DNA of 64,000 bases, from the NCBI RefSeq assembly GCF_040364665.1, contig NZ_BAABWX010000003.1, positions 124,001 to 188,000 of the forward strand. The letters are read 5' to 3'. Below the pieces are notes generated by a model, which did not search any database, was not told the DNA's origin, and saw only the letters and a list, made by a program, of their open reading frames with translations. Shown piece after piece: positions 61,915 through 64,000 of this stretch (position 1 is its first letter; each line of letters opens with the position of its first letter). Both the position numbers and the translations under genes were made by a program. This stretch comes from Cognatishimia sp. WU-CL00825. Lineage in GTDB: Bacteria > Pseudomonadota > Alphaproteobacteria > Rhodobacterales > Rhodobacteraceae.

Positions 61915-62790
61915 ATGTATGTATTGACCCTATTGACTGCCCCCGCTCACCCCAATCTAGAGGCCTCGCTCGTTGAAAACCTGCGCAACGCTTGGGGCGG
62001 CGGCGCTGCGCAATGGCTGGCCACCGGTGAAGCGGCAGAGTTTTCGCTGGCAGAAAAGCCTGACAACCAATGGGAAATCTGGGCCGATCTGCAAAAAATT
62101 GGCGTCGATATGGTGATCTTGCCGGCCGAGGGCCGCAAGAAACAGATGCTATTGGCCGATATGGACAGCACGATGATCCAGCAAGAATGCATCGACGAGC
62201 TGGCAGATGTGGCTGGCGTGGGCGCGCGCGTCAAAGACATCACCGCGCGGGCGATGAACGGCGAGTTGGATTTTGACGGGGCGCTGACGGAACGGGTGGG
62301 CCTGCTGAAAGATCTGGATGAAAGCGTGATCGCTGAAGTGATAAAAACCCGCATTACATTGATGCCGGGTGGCAAAACACTGTTGGCAACGATGAAACGC
62401 AATGGGGCCTATGCGGCACTGGTGTCAGGCGGCTTTACCGCCTTTACCGGCCATGTGGCAAAAACCCTTGGCTTTGACGAGAACCGCGCCAATACGCTGT
62501 TGGTGGCCGATGGCAAGTTAACAGGCAACGTCGGGCGTCCAATCCTGGGCCGCGAAGCCAAAGTGCAGGCCTTAAAAGACATCACCCAACGTTTGGGCCT
62601 GGCCCAAGACGACGTGATGGCGGTGGGTGACGGGGCCAATGATCTGGGCATGTTGGGATTGGCGGGGGCCGGAGTGGCCCTGCACGCCAAACCTTCGGTG
62701 GCCGCCCAATGTGACATTCGCATCAACCACGGCGACCTGACGGCGCTTTTGTACATCCAGGGCTACGCGCAAAACGAATTTGCTTCCTAA
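61915..62790 (+). CDS. serB: Phosphoserine phosphatase
   Basis: A 291-residue HAD phosphatase completing serine synthesis. Nucleophile D82 in LLADMDSTMIQQECIDELAD; VSGGFTAFTGHVAKTLGFDE; and GDGANDLGMLGLAGAGVALH. The N-terminal 75 residues form an ACT-like extension. Start ATG with AAGAGAA upstream. Encoded close to serA and serC but in the opposite direction, giving a full serine pathway cluster. Followed after 3 bp by a TauE/SafE permease. Confidence 0.95.
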   Translation: MYVLTLLTAPAHPNLEASLVENLRNAWGGGAAQWLATGEAAEFSLAEKPDNQWEIWADLQKIGVDMVILPAEGRKKQMLLADMDSTMIQQECIDELADVAGVGARVKDITARAMNGELDFDGALTERVGLLKDLDESVIAEVIKTRITLMPGGKTLLATMKRNGAYAALVSGGFTAFTGHVAKTLGFDENRANTLLVADGKLTGNVGRPILGREAKVQALKDITQRLGLAQDDVMAVGDGANDLGMLGLAGAGVALHAKPSVAAQCDIRINHGDLTALLYIQGYAQNEFAS

Positions 62791-62793
62791 TTG

Positions 62794-63552
62794 ATGTTTG
62801 AAGTCTCCTTTGACATCCTCCTGATGCTGCTGGCCGCGGGTTTTGCGGCGGGCTTTGTTGATGCGATAGCGGGGGGCGGTGGTTTGATCACGGTGCCGGT
62901 GCTGATGTTGACCGGGGCCAATCCGGTCACCGCATTGGCCACCAATAAAGTACAAGGGGTGTTTGGCGCGGCAACGGCGGCCTTGTCCTATGCCAAGGGC
63001 GGTCACGTTGATTTGCGCACGCAGATTGTCCCGGCAACAATTGCTTTTATTGCCTCAATCGGCGGTGCGCTGCTGGTTTCGGTCATGCCAACACAGGTGA
63101 TCAAGATCTTCCTACCCATTCTCATGGTGGGCATTGCCGTTTTTTTCGCCACCAAAAAAGGGCTCGACGACCGGGACAAAACGCGCCGCATGGCCCCAGC
63201 GCTGTTCATGCTAACGATGGTGCCGCTGATTGCCGGATATGACGGGCTGCTGGGGCCGGGCACCGGCAGTTTCTTTATGCTCGCATTTGTATCACTTGGC
63301 GGTTACGGCATCCTAAAGGCCACCGCCCATACCAAATTGCTTAATTTTGCCTCCAACGCTGGTGCCTTGTTGACCTTCGCCTTTGTCGCAACCCCATGGT
63401 GGTTGACCGGTTTGGCCATGGGCGTCGCGCAAATCTTTGGTGCCCGCCTGGGCGCATCTTTAGCGCAAAAAATCGGCTCAAAACTGATCAAACCCTTACT
63501 TGTACTGACCTCTTTCGCGCTCGCAGCCAAACTTCTTTGGGACATGCTCTAA
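62794..63552 (+). CDS. TauE/SafE-family permease
   Basis: A 252-residue membrane protein with eight or so hydrophobic helices in two related halves; typical AGFAAGFVDAIAGGGGLITV at the N-terminus and PGTGSFFMLAFVSLGGYGIL in the second half. The family exports sulfite, sulfoacetate and other organosulfur or organic anions. Start ATG 62794 (TTG 62791 is in frame). Probably in the serB operon, although a functional link is not obvious. Confidence 0.9.
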   Translation: MFEVSFDILLMLLAAGFAAGFVDAIAGGGGLITVPVLMLTGANPVTALATNKVQGVFGAATAALSYAKGGHVDLRTQIVPATIAFIASIGGALLVSVMPTQVIKIFLPILMVGIAVFFATKKGLDDRDKTRRMAPALFMLTMVPLIAGYDGLLGPGTGSFFMLAFVSLGGYGILKATAHTKLLNFASNAGALLTFAFVATPWWLTGLAMGVAQIFGARLGASLAQKIGSKLIKPLLVLTSFALAAKLLWDML

Positions 63553-63561
63553 CGCTCCTGC

Positions 63562-63588
63562 TTCATCTTTCCAAAAATACTCAAAATC
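63562..63588. repeat. Short intergenic repeat TTCATCTTTCYAAAAATACTC, copy B
   Basis: 27-nt sequence 9 nt downstream of the permease stop, near-identical to 20617-20644 (C for T at one site, one A fewer). Same relative position: just after a plus-strand gene. Confidence 0.6.
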
Positions 63589-63661
63589 CACCCAAGCAAA
63601 TCACATCGACGCCCGATTTTAGGCGGCGGTTACATCCGTCTCGGTCTAAGCTGTGTGCATG

Positions 63662-64000
63662 ATGTCCTATTTGCCAAATCACAGCACGCTGTACGCTGCC
63701 CTTTGCAACCGCGATGACGCCTATGACGGCCGCGTATGGGTTGGGGTCTCTTCCACCGGAATTTTCTGCCGGCTGTCCTGCCCTGCCCGGAACCCTAAAC
63801 CAGAAAACTGCCAATTCTTTGACTCGGTTGGCTCTTGCATCGAGGCCGGATTTCGCGCCTGCAAACGCTGTCACCCCTTGGCACCCATGGCCAAGGCTGA
63901 ACCAATCATCCAACAATTGCTAGCGGCGCTCGAGGCCCGGCCCTCTTATCGTTGGCGTGAGGCTGATATGGCCCGCATGGGATTGGACGCCTCTACCGTG
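63662..64000 (+). CDS. ada: Ada-type DNA-methyl-repair protein, N-terminal part (cut by window edge)
   Basis: The first 113 codons of an Ada-like protein; the frame is open at the right edge. Zinc/methyl-acceptor cysteines C36, C40, C67, C70 show exactly the spacing of E. coli Ada C38, C42, C69, C72 in FCRLSCPARNP ... ACKRCHPLAP. In Ada this domain takes methyl from DNA phosphotriesters and turns the protein into an activator; the AraC HTH and O6-MGMT domains would lie beyond the edge. The start may be the ATG at 63659 one codon earlier. Confidence 0.92.
   Translation, partial: MSYLPNHSTLYAALCNRDDAYDGRVWVGVSSTGIFCRLSCPARNPKPENCQFFDSVGSCIEAGFRACKRCHPLAPMAKAEPIIQQLLAALEARPSYRWREADMARMGLDASTV

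Overview
The window looks like a chromosomal segment of a marine alphaproteobacterium of the Rhodobacteraceae (Roseobacter group). This rests on gene content: CcrM methyltransferase, a DUF3576 lipoprotein near leuS-lptE-holA, a DciA-type DUF721 protein, a Roseobacter-style Tdh, an MKKVLF-type general porin, DUF2125 and TldE/PmbA proteins, and a serC-type RNA leader in front of serC. Most of it is ordinary, densely packed, moderately GC-rich housekeeping sequence. I see no rRNA, tRNA, transposase, phage module or CRISPR array. Both window edges cut genes: ftsK on the left and ada on the right.

Layout. 1-8 kb: ftsK (partial), a PLP aminotransferase, an amidase, a divergent UbiH-type hydroxylase, then a minus-strand run of a Trm112-like protein, a LON-domain protein, a CnoX-like thioredoxin and xthA. 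8-12.3 kb: an OmpR-type response regulator divergent from ribA and an L,D-transpeptidase, then yggS and a porin. 12.6-20.6 kb: the DUF3576 / leuS-lptE-holA neighbourhood, with an EamA exporter, an AraC regulator and a glycosyltransferase lying between its parts. 20.6-30.8 kb: GFA-fold protein, glutathionyl-hydroquinone-reductase-like GST, flavoprotein, MscS channel, degenerate crotonase plus SDR, DUF2125, PmbA, inositol-phosphatase-family enzyme, glutamine amidotransferase. 30.9-37.2 kb: lipid A/Kdo genes (WaaA-like, lpxK), DsbA-like, DciA, mutY, AlkB, globin. 37.3-41.5 kb: ccrM, rnhB, small exported proteins, a membrane protein with a winged-helix-like tail, arfB. 41.5-46.2 kb: a candidate structured RNA, a VUT transporter, and an MFS-mepA-esterase operon. 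46.3-51.7 kb: yggT, recQ, yaaA, hybrid histidine kinase. 52-55.3 kb: XRE-cupin regulator and kbl-tdh (threonine catabolism). 55.3-58.2 kb: a short accessory patch with an AT-richer beta-helix membrane protein. 58.3-62.8 kb: serA, serC and serB, the complete phosphorylated serine pathway. 62.8-64 kb: TauE/SafE permease and ada.

The most interesting signals are mostly non-coding. They are: a roughly 170-nt minus-strand RNA candidate at 41496-41664, with a 10-bp closing stem, a nested 10-bp stem, its own terminator and an 18-codon ORF; a 43-nt palindromic repeat present twice (10699 and 52642) that differs only in its loop; two tandem palindromes with compensatory changes plus a perfect DnaA box in front of ccrM; a REP-like 23-bp inverted pair between serA and serC; an 18-bp palindrome touching the VUT start codon; and a 29-bp palindrome in front of kbl-tdh. 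Protein-level oddities include Tdh without its structural-zinc cysteines, a crotonase without its catalytic glutamates, a WaaA-like protein without the usual GE motif, a membrane-anchored winged-helix candidate, and the beta-helix/channel-like protein. All calls come from reading the sequence; no database search was run.
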